Assembly (NCBI RefSeq): GCF_026212465.1
Contig: NC_080049.1
Location: 19,466,608-19,530,607 of the forward strand
From: Amaranthus tricolor
Lineage: Eukaryota; Streptophyta; Magnoliopsida; Caryophyllales; Amaranthaceae
Length of the DNA stretch: 64,000 nucleotides
Reading direction: 5' to 3'
A model generated the notes under the pieces. It did not search any database and was not told where the DNA came from. It worked only from the letters and a program-made list of their open reading frames with translations. The position numbers and the translations under genes are program-made. Position 1 is the stretch's first letter, and each line of letters opens with the position of its first letter. This document shows positions 48,990-63,486 of the stretch, in pieces.

Positions 48990-51030
48990 ACACAAATTCT
49001 TACTTGAGACCATCTCTACAAAAGATTCCTCAATTTTGGGCCAGTCCAAAATTTAAAAAAATAAAATAAAATAACAAAACTGATTTTCAAAACTCGCGTA
49101 TTTCTTATCACTCTAAGTAACCTTTTAAACTGATTCTCAAACTTGATCTCTGAAACTGTTTCCCTTTTAAACTTCCATTAACAGTTTCTTACGGTTTCAT
49201 TGTCATGTTCAAGGCTTCTCAAACTCGTTCCTTTCATCCTCTGATTTTAGTCTTCAACAGATGCGCTTCCATCAAAGGTATGTATTCATTCTTCTCTCAA
49301 AGGTGGAACTACAATATTCTGATTTTATGGTTCCATTAAAGCTTTCATTTTCATTCTTTGGGTTAATTGTGTTATGTATTAGTTGGAATTACAATCTTCT
49401 AATTTTTTTATATTAAGCTTCATCAATGGTGGAAAACAATAATGTGAAGACAACAATGTCTACTGTTAGGGGGAAGGTAATAAAAGAAATTGTGGTTCGT
49501 TTTTTTTTTTAGAAACTAAGCTTTATAAATGATGGAAAACAGTAATGTTGAAGAAGACAACAATGACTACTTTTTGAGAAAGATAATAAAAGCAATTATG
49601 GTTATAAGTTCATATGTTTGGGGATATAACGAAAATAATTTGTGTTATATATTACCTCATTTTAATGTTAGATTGTAAACATAGTATAATTTGGAGTTAT
49701 AACATAATATATTTTGGGTTATAAAATAATATATTTGGATTATAATAACATATATTTGTTATAACTTAAATATATTTGGAGTTATAACATAATATATTTG
49801 TGTTATAACATAATATATTTGGAATTATAAATTAATATATTTGGAGTAATATATATTTGGGGTTATAACATAATATATTTGTGGTTATAACATAATATAT
49901 TTGGGGTCATAACATAAATCTCTTGATCCTCTTTTTACGTCCCTTAGTTATACATTTTTTATACATATGATTATCTAATAAATTTGCAATTTGTTTATTA
50001 TAGTGTTGACAAGAACATATACACAAACTGCAAACCTAAAGAGGTTGTGAAGCTAACTCCCAAACAAATCGAGGATGTTAGGGTTATTGGATTTGAAGGA
50101 TTGCTCAAGATCATGAAACCTTTGGCTTATATTGTAGTTTTGACAAGAACATATATACGAGTTTTAATGTATATTTTAACACCTTTTACTATTTGTAGTT
50201 CAATACTTCTTAAGTATTAAATTATTAAGTTGTTATATTTGACTATTGTTATTTAAATAGGACAAAATTTATATTATAAAATTACATAATTGGTATTATA
50301 ATAGTATACAATTGGAGTTATAATGATTTATATTTTTCTTTGATATTATTGTCAAATTACGGTAGTTGGATTTATAATTTTATAAAATTGTTATTATAAT
50401 ACTATGTAGTTGGGATTATAATACTACAACGTTGATATTATTAAATTACACAATTGGTATTATAATACACAATGTTATACATTCAACTACATCAACCTAT
50501 GTCAAATATTCACAGTTATAATACCAATTATATTTGGTTATATCCCCAAATATATGAATTTATAACCACAATTGCTTTTATTACCCTTCTTCAAAAATTA
50601 GCCATTGTTATCTTCTTCAACATCATTGTTTTCCACCATTGATGAAGCTTAATTTTTAAAAAAATCAGAAGAACCACAATTGTTTTTATTACCTTTCCCC
50701 AATAGTAGATATTGTTGTTTTCTTCAACATCACTATTCTCCACCATTGATGAAGCTTAATTAAAAAAAACTACAATTGAATTCATGCATTAACCTTCCAT
50801 TGTAATATGAAAAAACTAATTTCTTCATTTTCGAGGGATAAGTTAACGTGGGGAAAAGACAGTTAATAATTAGACTTTTCATAAACATAATAAGCGTGCG
50901 TAGAAAGAAACCAACAGTTTTTTTAAAGAAAGAAACAATTTTTCTTTTTTAAAAAAGGAGTTTAAAAGGGAGATGTGGACTGGACTCTTGAGAATCGTCT
51001 TTACAAAAGACAGTCTCTCAAGAGAGGATC
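48990..51030. mobile_element. Non-autonomous element with roughly 100-bp imperfect TIRs and internal AT arrays
   Basis: The left end (about 48998-49150) and the inverse of the right end (about 50935-51025) share TTGAGA, TCTTTACAAAAGA-like and GGCCAGTCC/GTCCAGTCC segments, then the TTTTAAACT segment. Inside these, CACCATTGATGAAGCTTAAT occurs in inverted orientation (about 49415-49440 against 50635-50655 and 50740-50760). A short plus-strand frame at 49984-50120 (LTPKQIEDVRVIGFEGLL) looks like a captured gene scrap. Confidence 0.5.
49640..49925. repeat. Tandem array of a roughly 22-bp AT-rich unit
   Basis: Variants of GGTTATAACATAATATATTT recur about a dozen times with spacing of 18-26 bases. 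A related but different array (ATTGGTATTATAAT-type) lies at 50280-50470. Confidence 0.75.
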
Positions 51031-51053
51031 TGAAATTAAAAATATTCATTTTA

Positions 51054-52177
51054 GGAAAAATTGCATTTAAAAAGGCTAACTTTTAGCCCATCTGTAGATG
51101 AAGGGTTAACCTTTAGTTTATTATACAAAGGGTCAACTTTTATGTCCTATTTGCAAACAAAGGGCTTTTAGGTAAATGAAACCTATAATAACATGCTACT
51201 CTATTTCTTTTAATTAAAATGTCACATGTCATGTTCAGATTGGACAATGTTATTTGATTATAAAAAGTAAATTAAAAAAAAAAGACCCACCCATCCTTCA
51301 TTACTAGGTCTTTTGGGTCCATCTTCTATTTGTGGGTCTTTTGTGTCTTATTCATTTTTGGGTCTTCTATTTGTTCTATTCTTATTTTTAATTATGGAAT
51401 ATGGCGGTGGAGGTTAATAACATAAGAGGATGGAGAACCATTCCTAATCAGTGTTCGCGCCATATTCAGGAGTACATAGTGGGAGGCTAGTGCTCTTGCG
51501 ATATTACCTTAAATTATTGACCAATTTTACGATTATTTAAGTAGCATTACTCCATTTGACGATGACTTTTATTCTTAGATCTTTGATGTGGATGACACTT
51601 GCCCCAACCTCTTTTATCATTAAGCCAAGCGCTTCGGGTATCTTTATATCTTGCTTATTAATTGTCCTTCAATTTCTATTATTTATTAGCAATTTTGTTA
51701 TTCATATGGAGATGTGGACATCTATGAAATCATTACCTAAAACTTGGTGCTCTTACTCAACAATGTATTGTGAGTTTGTGAAATTGTCCAATTGCAATGT
51801 CATTTTTCAAGTAGAGAAATTTTGATGCAATGTACTACTATTCTTCTATTTTAGAATTATTTGTCAATGGTAACGTTGGTTAGTTTCATGGTATGATGGC
51901 TAGGGCCGGGGAAGGAGAGGTTAGTGGCATGAGATGAGAATGGAGAATGGAGATTTCAAGGAGGATAGAGAGTATTCCTATCTTTTTTTTCTTTTTTTTG
52001 TTTTATAAGTTTGAAAAAGTGAAAAAATGTCAAAATAAACCTGTATAACAGGTTATAAGTCATTTGGCCTTTTCGTTGCAAATGAGACGTAAATATTGAC
52101 CCTTTGTAGAATAAATTAAAGGTTAGCCCTTTATCTGCAGACGAGCAAAAGATCGGCCTTTTAAATGCAATTTTTCC
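51054..52177. mobile_element. Mutator-like MITE with roughly 95-bp TIRs
   Basis: Starts GGAAAAATTGCATTTAAAA and ends in the inverse. The two ends stay alignable for about 95 bases, including AAAGGGTCAA. The flanking nine bases are TTCATTTTA and TTATTTTTA (7 of 9 alike), as expected for an old 9-bp Mutator-type target duplication. An 89-codon frame (51556-51825) inside has no recognisable domain. Confidence 0.75.
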
Positions 52178-54547
52178 TTATTTTTAAGGCTTAAAACCTA
52201 TATATACTCCCATAATCTTCATCCTCCAAAGACTAAACTTTATCTTTAACTAACTAATGATCAACCGTTAAAATTTTCATTCTAAGGCTTAAAATCTCTA
52301 CGCCAGGCTCAAAGTCCCTACTTTAAGTCTTAACGTTTCTTCAATCTTCACCAATAGTTAAAATGACTATTACAAGACTTAAAATGCATACTCTAAATGT
52401 TTAAACTTGTTAACATAAAGACGTAAATGTCTATTCATGGACTAAAATGCTCATTTTAAACTTTATATGAAACCTCCAAAAAAAATTTTCAATTTTTTTT
52501 CGTAAAACTACAAACTCGCACACTGTTGGCCGCACAAGAGAGTTATTGTTTAGATATTACAACTACAAATTATTCTCATCACCACCTTCTAGTACAACAA
52601 ACAAATGGGATCGCTAGATTCTATGAGCCTGTTTGGCAAACAATTATTGTTGGCGGTACTTATTAGCTGGTTTGACTAATGAGGAGTGTTGATTGATAAA
52701 CCAGCTATTCAAGCCAAATGTTAAGGAGATGTTTTGAAAAATTATTTGTTATTTGTTGACTTTTTATTAGAGAAAAATTAAGTTAAAAGTTAAAGGTCAA
52801 TTAAAAAAGCTATTGTTATGGGTAAAGTTTTACTTATTTATTTATTTATTTATCAAATATTTATTTATCGAATATTGTCATGGGTAATGTTTTACTTATT
52901 TATTTATTTATCAAATATTTTATTATTTTATTGTAAAATTAGCTAAATACCCCGTTCTAACCCTAATTTTCTGTTAATGGGCTTATTGAAATACTAGACC
53001 AAAGCTTGTCCTCCAAGCAACACAAACTGTCACCCTAAAAGTTAGTCGACCGACTACTCTGCACTACTCTACATAATGTCCATGATCTCATATGTTGAAT
53101 TACCTTATTATCCCTTTAGAAAATACTATAAACACTTTTTGCAGTAATTTATTTACCTTGAAGTTTACATTTTGCCTACCGCTACTCTGTCGAAATTCAC
53201 AGCCATCATACTTCCAATCAACTTATCAAACATAATCCAAAAAAGTCTTGATATCTATTAGTTTCCCATTTAGTCAATTATCATACTTCCATTGATTTCT
53301 GTCTCCCAATTCGGCTTGAGCGTCGGAGGGATTTTTCGGGATATCACCCATGGGCAAGGCTAACGTGCTGTGTTGCAGGCATTGAAGTCACTTCCACGGA
53401 AGAGTCATATTGCACATCCAGCTCATCAACCATTGACTTCACTGACGCTTTCCATTCAGGTATTTTAAATGTCTTTTCCACTTTTTAGTTTCATCACCGA
53501 AATAGTTACTACGAGTAGTTTTTTGGGTTTGGCTTTAAAGCAACCTTTTCTGTTAACTTAAAAAATCAATTACCTAATATACCTTTTAATTGTTTGACTA
53601 ATAAAAAAATCAAAAGTCAACAAAAACGCTAATTTTCAAAAAAAAATAAAAGTTAATTGTCAAAAAGCCTCTATTTATGGCTCTTAACCATGATAATGCT
53701 AGCCTATGATTGGCCAAATAATTTGTACTTAAAACTTTTTAACTCTAATATAATGAGCTTAAAGGCCAGAGGCAAAATGAACTTTGAAAAACAATTTAAT
53801 GTCTCTATTGTCTATGTGATTTCCACAAATTGATCCAAACAAATAAACTTATTGGTCATTCATCTGCACTTTAGTTTCTTACGAAAATTTGTAAGTAGTA
53901 TAATTGTTGAGTTTGTTTGTTTGTCAAGAAAACATAAATCTTAGGAAATCTAAATTCTTAAGCAATGTAATTTTTTATATTTCATAGGAATATAATAACA
54001 AACAAAACAAAAATTTCTAGGAAATCATCAAAGGAAATTCCTAGAAATTACTATTAGTTAAAATATTAAAATTCATGGAAAATATATTGAAGTTAAAAAA
54101 AAAAAAATAAAAAAAATAAAAAAAAAAAACTAGAAAATTATTTTCTAGAAATTAACATTGCTTCATGTTAAACAAAAAATTAGTAAATTCCTAGGAAATC
54201 ATCAAAGGAAATAACTTCCTAGAATTTTAAAGTGTTTATGAGATTTTATTCTTATGTTATACAAATGATTTCTCAAAAACTTTTTTTAATAACAAACAAA
54301 ACAAAAATTCTCATCATCTTTTCTCTTCTACCTTTAACAATAATTAAACAAAAGCCTGAAAATACGATTTTTTTTAGTTATAAAATATAACAGATTGGTT
54401 ATCTATAAACAGAAAAACTGAATATAATTTTCGATAATTTTTGAAGTGAAAGCGGTACAGTTAAAATGTATAAATTTAGACCAAAAGATTTAAAAAATGG
54501 CATCTAATACTTTTGCAACACATGACATGGCCATGGCATAACTTAAC
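52178..54547. other. AT-rich intergenic stretch
   Basis: No gene. 52626 (GAGCCTGTTTGGCAAAC) looks like the end of a hAT-type MITE, and the inverse side could be near 53660, but the pairing is weak. Poly-A-rich at 54088-54130. Confidence 0.4.
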
Positions 54548-54968
54548 ACTAGCGGAAAAAACCTCATTTTCTGCGGTTTTTTAGCCATTATTTGCTGCGG
54601 TTTTTTGGCCATTATTTGCTGCGGTTTTGGCGCCAAGCAATAGTGATAGCGGAAAAAAGGGCATTATTTGCTGCGGTCAGCACACAAAACCGCAGCAAAT
54701 AAATGGCATTATTTGCTGCGGTTAGCCCCCAAAACCGTAGCAAATAATGCCACTTATTTGTTGCGGTTTTGGGGGCTGACCGCAGCAAATAGTTGTTATT
54801 TTTTTTTCTTTTTTCGTTTTATACTAATAATAATCCAATAATAATGTACTATGTAATAACAATGATTAATCTAATAATAATCCAATGATAATCACAAATA
54901 ATCACCAATAATCTCTTTGTAATAAAAAACTCTCGATCGTATATATAATATAATATTATGTACGTATA

Positions 54969-55097
<129 letters not shown>

Positions 55098-55143
55098 TTA
55101 TTATACATTAAAGTCCAAAAAAATCTATACTAATTACAATTTA

Positions 55144-55437
55144 TCAAGGACAAAAATTAGCAAGATACGCGGCAATCTTGTCTTTTAATTCGCGCATTTC
55201 TCCACTTCTCAGAGGGCGTGTTTCCCTCGGAATGTCATATAAAACCTATAATATAATATAAAATTAAAAGATTAATAAACATTAGATTTTACCAATAATA
55301 ATAAATTTAAGAACGTAACAAATACTTACGGCATCTATGTTTTCGACTCCAACCTCCTTCACAGATTTTAAGATATCGTCCATGTATTTGAGAGTGTAGT
55401 AGCCGCAATCAACGGAATTAGAAGGTTGTCGAAAGCA
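55144..55437 (-). pseudogene. C48 (Ulp1-like) protease gene, last two exons
   Basis: Minus strand, exon 55437-55330 (108 nt): CFRQPSNSVDCGYYTLKYMD with the catalytic Gln (55426-55428) and Cys (55405-55407) of C48 cysteine proteases, after an acceptor CTCTTAG and before a GTAAGT donor. Exon 55245-55144 (102 nt): begins VLYDIPRE, ends in TGA. Phases fit. The His and Asp of the triad are not upstream on this strand but on the opposite strand at 56852 and 56903. The C48 domain accompanies many plant CACTA and MULE elements, with uncertain role. Confidence 0.75.
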
Positions 55438-55446
55438 CTAAGAGAA

Positions 55447-56019
55447 AATAGATGTTAGTGCCAAAGAAGCATAAAAACGCAAAAAATCGCAACTTAATAC
55501 GTAATTTCTAGCATACGACTATGATTTTCAATTCTAACCACTTCAACACAATAATATATACCAAATAGTGTTGTGTGCCAAGTTTCATGCAAAACAAACC
55601 AAGTTTGAGCTACTTTACGCGCAAAAGTGCCAAAGAAGCATAAAACGCATAAAATCGCAACTTAACACGTAATTTCTAGCATATGACTATGATATTCAAT
55701 TCTAACCACTTCAACACAATAATATATACCAAATAGTATCGTGTGTCAAGTTTCGTGCAAAACAAACCAAGTTTGAGCTACTTTATGCGCAAAAGTGCCA
55801 AAAACGCTTAAATACGCATAAAATCGCAACTTAACACGTAATTTCTAACATATGACTATGATTTTCAATTCTAACCACTTCAACACAATAATATATACCA
55901 AATAGTGTTGTGTGTCAAGTTTCGTGCAAAACAAACCAAGTTTGAGCTACTTTATGCAAAAGTGCCAAAAACGCATAAAATCGCAACTTAACACGTAATT
56001 TCTAGCATATGACTATGAT
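55447..56019. repeat. Left array of roughly 169-bp repeats (about 3.4 copies)
   Basis: Units carry GCAAAAGTGCCAAA, then ATCGCAACTTAACACGTAAT, then CTAACCACTTCAACACAATA. They are the reverse complement of the units at 57313-58225. The array ends inside a unit at about 56019, joined to coding sequence. Confidence 0.92.
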
Positions 56020-57300
<1,281 letters not shown>

Positions 57301-57312
57301 CAATAAAGGTAC

Positions 57313-58225
57313 ACAAATTCGATTTTTTGCGTTTTAAAGCTTTTTTGGTACTTTTGCGCATAAAGTAGCTCAAACTTGGTTTGTTTTGCACGAAACTTGG
57401 CACACAACACTTATATATTTTTGCGTTGAAGTGGTTAGAATTGAAAATCATAGTCATATGCTAGAAATTATGTGTTAAGTTGCGATTTTATGCGTTTTTA
57501 AACGTTTTTGGCACTTTTGCGCATAAAGTAGCTCAAACTTGGTTTGTTTTGCACGAAGCTTGGCACACACCACTATTTGGTATATATTATGGCGTTGAAG
57601 TGGTTAGAATTGAAAATCATAGTCATATGCTAGAAATTACATGTTAAGTTGCGATTTTATACGTTTTTAAGCGTGTTTGGCACTTTTGCGCATAAAGTAG
57701 CTCAAACTTGGTTTGTTTTGCACGAAACTTGGCACACAACACTATTTGGTATATATTATTGTGTTGAAGTGGTTAGAATTGAAAATCATATTCATATGTT
57801 AGAAATTACGTGTTAAGTTGCGATTTTATGCGTTTTTAAGCGTTTTTAGCACTTTTGCGCATAAAGTAGCTCAAACTTGGTTTATTTTGCACGAAACTTG
57901 GCACACAACACTATTTGGTATACATTATTGTGTTGAAGTGGTTATAATTGAAAAGCATAGTCATATGCTAGAAATTACGTGTTAAGTTGCGATTTTATGC
58001 GTTTTTAAGCGTTTTTGGCACTTTTGCGCATAAATTAGCTCAAACTTGGTTTGTTTTGCACAAAACTTGGCACACAATACTATTTGGTATATATTATTGT
58101 GTTGAAGTGGTTAGAATTTAAAATCATTGTCATATGCTAGAAATTACGTGTTAAGTTGCGATTTTAAGGGTTTTTAACCGTTTTTGGCACTTTTGCGCAT
58201 AAAGTAGCTCAAACTTGGTTTGGTT
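57313..58225. repeat. Right array of roughly 169-bp repeats (about 5.4 copies)
   Basis: CACTTTTGCGCATAAA recurs at about 57350, 57511, 57681, 57850, 58019 and 58190, giving periods of 161-171. Identity between units looks above 90%. Inverted relative to 55447-56019. Cut off within a unit at about 58225. Confidence 0.95.
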
Positions 58226-58850
58226 TTGATGCGAAACCGGGCCTGATTAAGGCCTTGGTTATGAAAGGATTAATTATGTGCGGAAGCTTTGATTAATGAC
58301 ACAGACAAAAACTACAAATGATCATGAAATGAACACGAAACAACCACAAACAGAACCAAGGATTAATGTTCTGAAATACCTCTATATTACTTTGATTAAA
58401 TCTGAAACATACAACAACACCATGCACTTAACCAAGCATAAAAAAATCAGATGGTTCATTTGCTTACATACAACAACTACATACTGCACAACACAATGCA
58501 CTTAACCAAGCATACAACAATCAGATGGTTCAATGTGTTTCAAATCTATATTTCAGCACTGATTCAAAACTAAGCAACTTGCACTAATGCTTGCTGCACT
58601 GATCTTATGTACGTATAAAGTACCCATGTCAACACTGATCTTAAACAACGATGTAATCAAGTTCAGTACCCATCTCAACACTGATCTTAAACAACAGATC
58701 AGATTTTCAACACTAATCAAGTTCAGTAGCCATATCAAGAATGCTGCACTCAGTTCTCACTTCTCAAAACAGACACTCATCTAATAATCAAGATGTACAT
58801 ACAACAGCATACAAAACACATTGAGTTTGCTGCAATTAACAAATTTACTA
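58226..58850. other. Junction region and short repeats
   Basis: Unrelated to the array on its left. At 58617-58740 a CAACACTGATCTTAAACAAC segment is repeated with variations, as is CATGCACTTAACCAAGCATA at 58421-58520. No coding region. Confidence 0.5.
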
Positions 58851-58899
58851 ATTCCTGCACAACACAACATTAAACCCATACACAACACAACATTTACTT

Positions 58900-61419
58900 A
58901 ATTCAACATAGTAAGTTAATAAAACAGAGTACATTCTCAGTTCATATACTGGTTTGGGTGGATTCTTGCAGGCTTTTTTGTAGTGACCTAGGTCACCACA
59001 ATTACCACATCTTCGTTGCTTGAATTCTCTAACAGCACATACAGCCTTCTTACCTCCTTTACCTTCATCAGCTTCCTTCTTTCTTTTCCTCTTGTTAGGC
59101 CTTCCAGGCATCTTTCGATATGGTGGAGGAAGTAAGTTTGGCTAAAGTGTTTGTGGGCCACATTTTGTGTCCTAGCATACCATAAAACTTTGGACCATAC
59201 GTCTTTCGATATGTTCCTACAAGATACGCCTCGTGGACAAAGTCGTTAGCATCTAATTTTCTAAGAACAATACAAGCCAAGGCATGTTTACAAGGAATCC
59301 CTATAAGGTCTCAGCTTCCACAATGGCAAGTCCTATTGGCCAAGTTTACAACGTAAGAGTCGTCATTATCATCCACCTCAAGCTCACACACATCCACTAG
59401 GATTACCCTTAAACCATATATTTCCTTTGCATTTTTTTTCAATCATTTTGGTGATAGATGGCATCAACACACCTTTAAAGTTACTCAGCCCTTCCCTTTT
59501 GGTTGCGCTTCTTTGCACCATATATCTCCTAATTCACTCCATTAGAGAAATTATAGGCTTCCCCCTTGCTTCAACAGAAATATTCTTTATTTCATTCATT
59601 TCTCTAACAAAATGAAACTGCAAACGTAAATTGTTACTAATTAGTTTGACATGATCTCAAATATTTAATTGTATACTTGATTCCATACCTTGTTGTAAGC
59701 TCTTGCTGCTCTCCAAAAGCGTTGTTTGAACAACTCTCCAGGGAACTTGATCTTGAAGTTCGCCCATAAATGCCTACAGCAGAACCTAATTTCAGCTTCA
59801 GGAATCACTAAGTTCAAAGCTTCAACCAAACCCTACATTAGGGTGTTAACAAGATATGTGTTAATATTAGGGTTATAACATTAGTTACATTTAAAACAAG
59901 ATATGTGTTAACAAGTAATACATTCATACCTTTTGCCTATCGCTCATGAAGGTGAAAGCTTCACCTCCTGCTTGAACCCAACTACTCGATGCAGTAACCG
60001 ACCTAAGGTCTTCTACAAGGAGATTTAGAAACCAAGTCCAAGTTTCTACATTTTTTGTTTCGACCACAGCCCATGCAACGGGGAAGATGTTATTGTTCCC
60101 ATCTTTACCTACAACAGTCAACAAAACCCCAGGGAATTGTCCCTTCAAATGTGCCCCATCAACACCTATAATAGGCCTACAGCCAGCAAAAAAACCCTCC
60201 TTACATGCTGGCAAGCATATATACATCCTTTGGAACATAGGTAGGGGTGTGTCTATTCCAATGCATTTAACGATTGCAGTGCTTCCTGGATTAAACCTCC
60301 TTATTACTTCCGCATAATTCCAAACCCTGCTATACTCTTCACTAACATCACCATATATCATTTTCATTGCAATTCTTTTAGCCATATAACACTTAGAATA
60401 CTTCACTTCACAACCTAACTCTCTATTAACCCGTTTCTTAAATGCCTTTAATTCCCAAGTTGGATTTTCCCTCCAATCATCTATGTATTTCTCAGCTAAA
60501 TACAAAGCAGTGACTTTGTTATTTTGGTGTTGGTGACCACAAGTGTGCTTGGGAAAATAACTCCTTATTTGAAGTGTCTCCTCATCTTTCAACTTCACAG
60601 CATGAACCTTAAAATAACACTTCTTCTCCTTCCCACAAACACAGTTCACAATTCTAGCTTTCGATTTCATGCAATCGCATCTATTGTAGCAATACATACT
60701 GATCCTACTTCTACCATCATGCAGGTAATAATAATTGTAACCACATTCAATAGCATGGTACCTTAGTGCTTTTCTAAACACATATGTCGAAGGAAACTTA
60801 AGGCCTAAAGATAAATTGATCTTACCCTTGAAATCAACCTCAGGATTGAATGTAGGATAGCTGCATGTACCTTCATCATCATCATTCCCAAATCATAATC
60901 ATCAGACTGCGGTTCATCATCATTAAAGTATATGTCTCTATTGTTTTCTTCATCAACCTCCTTATCTACTATCAATCTAATTTCATCATCACCTATAAAC
61001 ACATCATCAAGACCATAAACTACATTTTCTGCAAACAAATTAGAATCATCCTCATATTTATCTTCATCACCACAACTATAATCATCATCACTACTATCCT
61101 CAAAATCAGAAACTTGTTGCTCTATGTGGCCTCTCTCATTTGGTGTAAGGTTTAGGGTAGAAGTAGCAGCTGAGTTATTTGTTTTAGATCTAGGGTTAGC
61201 ACTTAAAGATTCTTTATAACCCGTATGTGTGACTGGTGGTCCCAATAGCCCAACATCAACATCAACATTTGCTCTTTCCAACTCATCCACAACCTTATGT
61301 GCCACATCAGAACTTTCATTCACCACCTCATCTACCCTTACATTACCCACCTCAGTTGCCAACTCAGACTGCTTCTTTTTCGAATTACTAGCTTTTTTAC
61401 GGATTTTCAATTTCTTCAT
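58900..61419 (-). pseudogene. MuDR-like (MULE) transposase gene, broken
   Basis: Reading from 61419, an acidic, low-complexity N-terminus leads to the MuDR DNA-binding region (60781-60440, with C-x-H pairs such as FPKHTCGHQH) and the MULE transposase domain with IIGVDGAHLKGQFPGVLL (first catalytic Asp) and FMSDRQK (second). An intron (about 59840-59923) follows, then EIRFCCRHLWANFK, a SWIM zinc finger (CHCGS...DLIGIPCKH, about 59330-59285) and a C-terminal CCHC knuckle (CGNCGDLGHYKKAC). Faults: a frameshift near 60880 in a GAT run, TGA in place of the expected Trp inside the SWIM finger (59311-59313), and a frameshift near 59125. It would have moved its element by DDE chemistry. Confidence 0.88.
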
Positions 61420-61779
61420 CTTATTGATTTAGCTAATTTTAAAAACCCTAATACATTATTCAGATACAACAACAATCAATTTACAAATTACAAGATAAAA
61501 AATAACAAATTCAATAGAAATAACGCAGCAAAAGGAAGCAAATTTGTAAAACGAAATAAATTTTAAATTATACCTAAAATACAACAATGAAGTACAAAAC
61601 CATAATTAAGTGGTAGTACATACCAGTATAGTTTAGAACTTTCAATGAGATGAAGTTTCGAGGTGGATGGGAGCGAATTAAGGAGTTACAGGAATGAAGT
61701 TGTCGCTGGAAATGGCAGGAAGAAAGAAATTTCGAATGGACTGAACTGCAATGAAGAAGAAGTAAATACATTAAAGCAT

Positions 61780-61958
61780 CACGTGAGTGTCACATGCGGG
61801 TCAACGGTTAAAGTTAGCAGTCAAAGGCCACAAACCGTTATAAGGTAGTGTTTTGCAAACAATTGTATTTTATAAGGTAGTATTTTGCAAAAATTTTTAC
61901 ATAAGGTAGTTTTTTTCAAAATGGGGTATATATTAGGTAGTTTTTTTATAATTTTTCC
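61780..61958. repeat. Terminal region of the MULE
   Basis: On the minus strand the element would begin GGAAAAATTATAAAAAAACT at 61958. Three AAAACTACCTTAT-type repeats lie in the next 120 bases. The matching end on the other side of the transposase gene was not found. Confidence 0.6.
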
Positions 61959-62338
61959 TTTTAAAAATATGACATTATATAACCTTTTTATATTATAATT
62001 ACTTGCATCATTATCACCATAATAAAAGACAAATATTAAAACATCAAATAAAGCAAAAGTAAGGTATTTAATTGTTTTTTTAAAGTTAAGCCACTAGTAC
62101 TAAATTATAAATTATTTTAAAAATATTACATTATATAACCTTTTTATATTAAAATTACTTGCATCATTATCACCATAATAAAAGATACATATGGATGTGG
62201 ATAAATGTAAAACATGAAGACAAGACATACCTTTGTCTATACTTGCGACTCAACACATAAAAAATACATTAAAATAAAAGAGGAAAACCTAATCCTAAAC
62301 ATGGGATTTTCATAATTTTCATTATATCCAATTATTGA
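61959..62338. other. AT-rich intergenic stretch
   Basis: A direct repeat of about 70 bases (AACCTTTTTATATTA and CTTGCATCATTATCACCATA, at 61980-62030 and 62139-62185). No gene. Confidence 0.6.
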
Positions 62339-62942
62339 TGTTGAAGTAATTGGTCACTTGAGTGCGCCAAATAAATTCTATACATTATTGAGTGCATAGA
62401 GAGGGAATTCCATGAATGGATTAAATGGGTGAGTTAAGTATGTAACTTAATGTGTTATTGATGATGGTGTTTAAATGCTACAATTAATTCATGAAGTTAT
62501 GGAGGAATTAAGGAGTGACTTAAACATAAGAATTTTGGCATGATGAATAATAGTTAATAAGAAGACTAAAGGGTGAAGATTCTTATACGAGACATCTTAG
62601 TTATAAAGCATTGCCTTGATCAAGCATTGGATTCGATTTTTGACTCTTGATGTTCCTTGAAGTTGTTTATTATGCATTAATCCTTAGCCTTAATCATGTA
62701 ATATTCATTAATGTACAAACCTCTATAAATAGAGATCTCATATGCCATTGTAACAAATCCACAAAATACACCCCAAGTCAAACACTAGCCTATATCTCTT
62801 CTCTATTATAATTCTCCATATTTGAGAGTTCTTTGAACTCCTTTGATAATATAAGAGATACTACACATCAGAGGACGTAGCCTAAGTTGGGTGAACCTCG
62901 TTAAATCTTCGTGTCGTTTTTATTGCATTATTTTCTCCTACA
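62339..62942 (+). repeat. LTR, probably Copia-type solo LTR or fragment
   Basis: Begins TGTTGAAG. A TATA box (CTATAAATAGAG, about 62733) is followed by a transcript leader and the GAGGACGTAGCC...GGTGAACCTCGTTAAATC region common in plant Copia LTRs. It ends near CTCCTACA. No internal element sequence adjoins it and no target duplication was seen, so the ends are approximate. Confidence 0.6.
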
Positions 62943-63486
62943 AACATAGATATCATTGATAGCGTAATTTGTTTGTCACAAGACTTCATACGTTCGATCT
63001 TAGGAATATTGGAGTTTGAAACACATTGTTCGAACTCTAATATAGCATCGTTTTCAATTGAAATTAAAAATGGCAAACTTGGTAATATTTATAGAAAACC
63101 AAGGTTGATTTAATAGTGGACCTCAACTACAAAATTTCATGTGGGAAACTATTATCTTATTCATTATTAACATTAATATTAATATTAATATTAGAACTTA
63201 TATTTCACTCATTTACCTATTTTGTAAGCAAAATCTATACAATTGGTACATAGATTAAAAAAAGATCTTAATATTAAAAAAAAAATTTAAAAGAAAGAAA
63301 AGTATTTTTATCGACTAGCCCATGTGCATTTACGGTCCGTTTGGTTAATGGTACTAAATGGTGGTAATGAGAATGATTTATAGTGTAAAATTTCAGTAAA
63401 AGTTCCATGTCATTCCCATGGTGATAAAATTTTAATCACAAAAAAGTTTTTTTGTTTATAACTTTCCATTACCATCTAATATAATA

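Noticed and set aside
60865..61566. Ile/Thr-rich plus-strand frames near the MULE
   Set aside because: They are antisense to the acidic Asp/Glu-rich N-terminus of the transposase.
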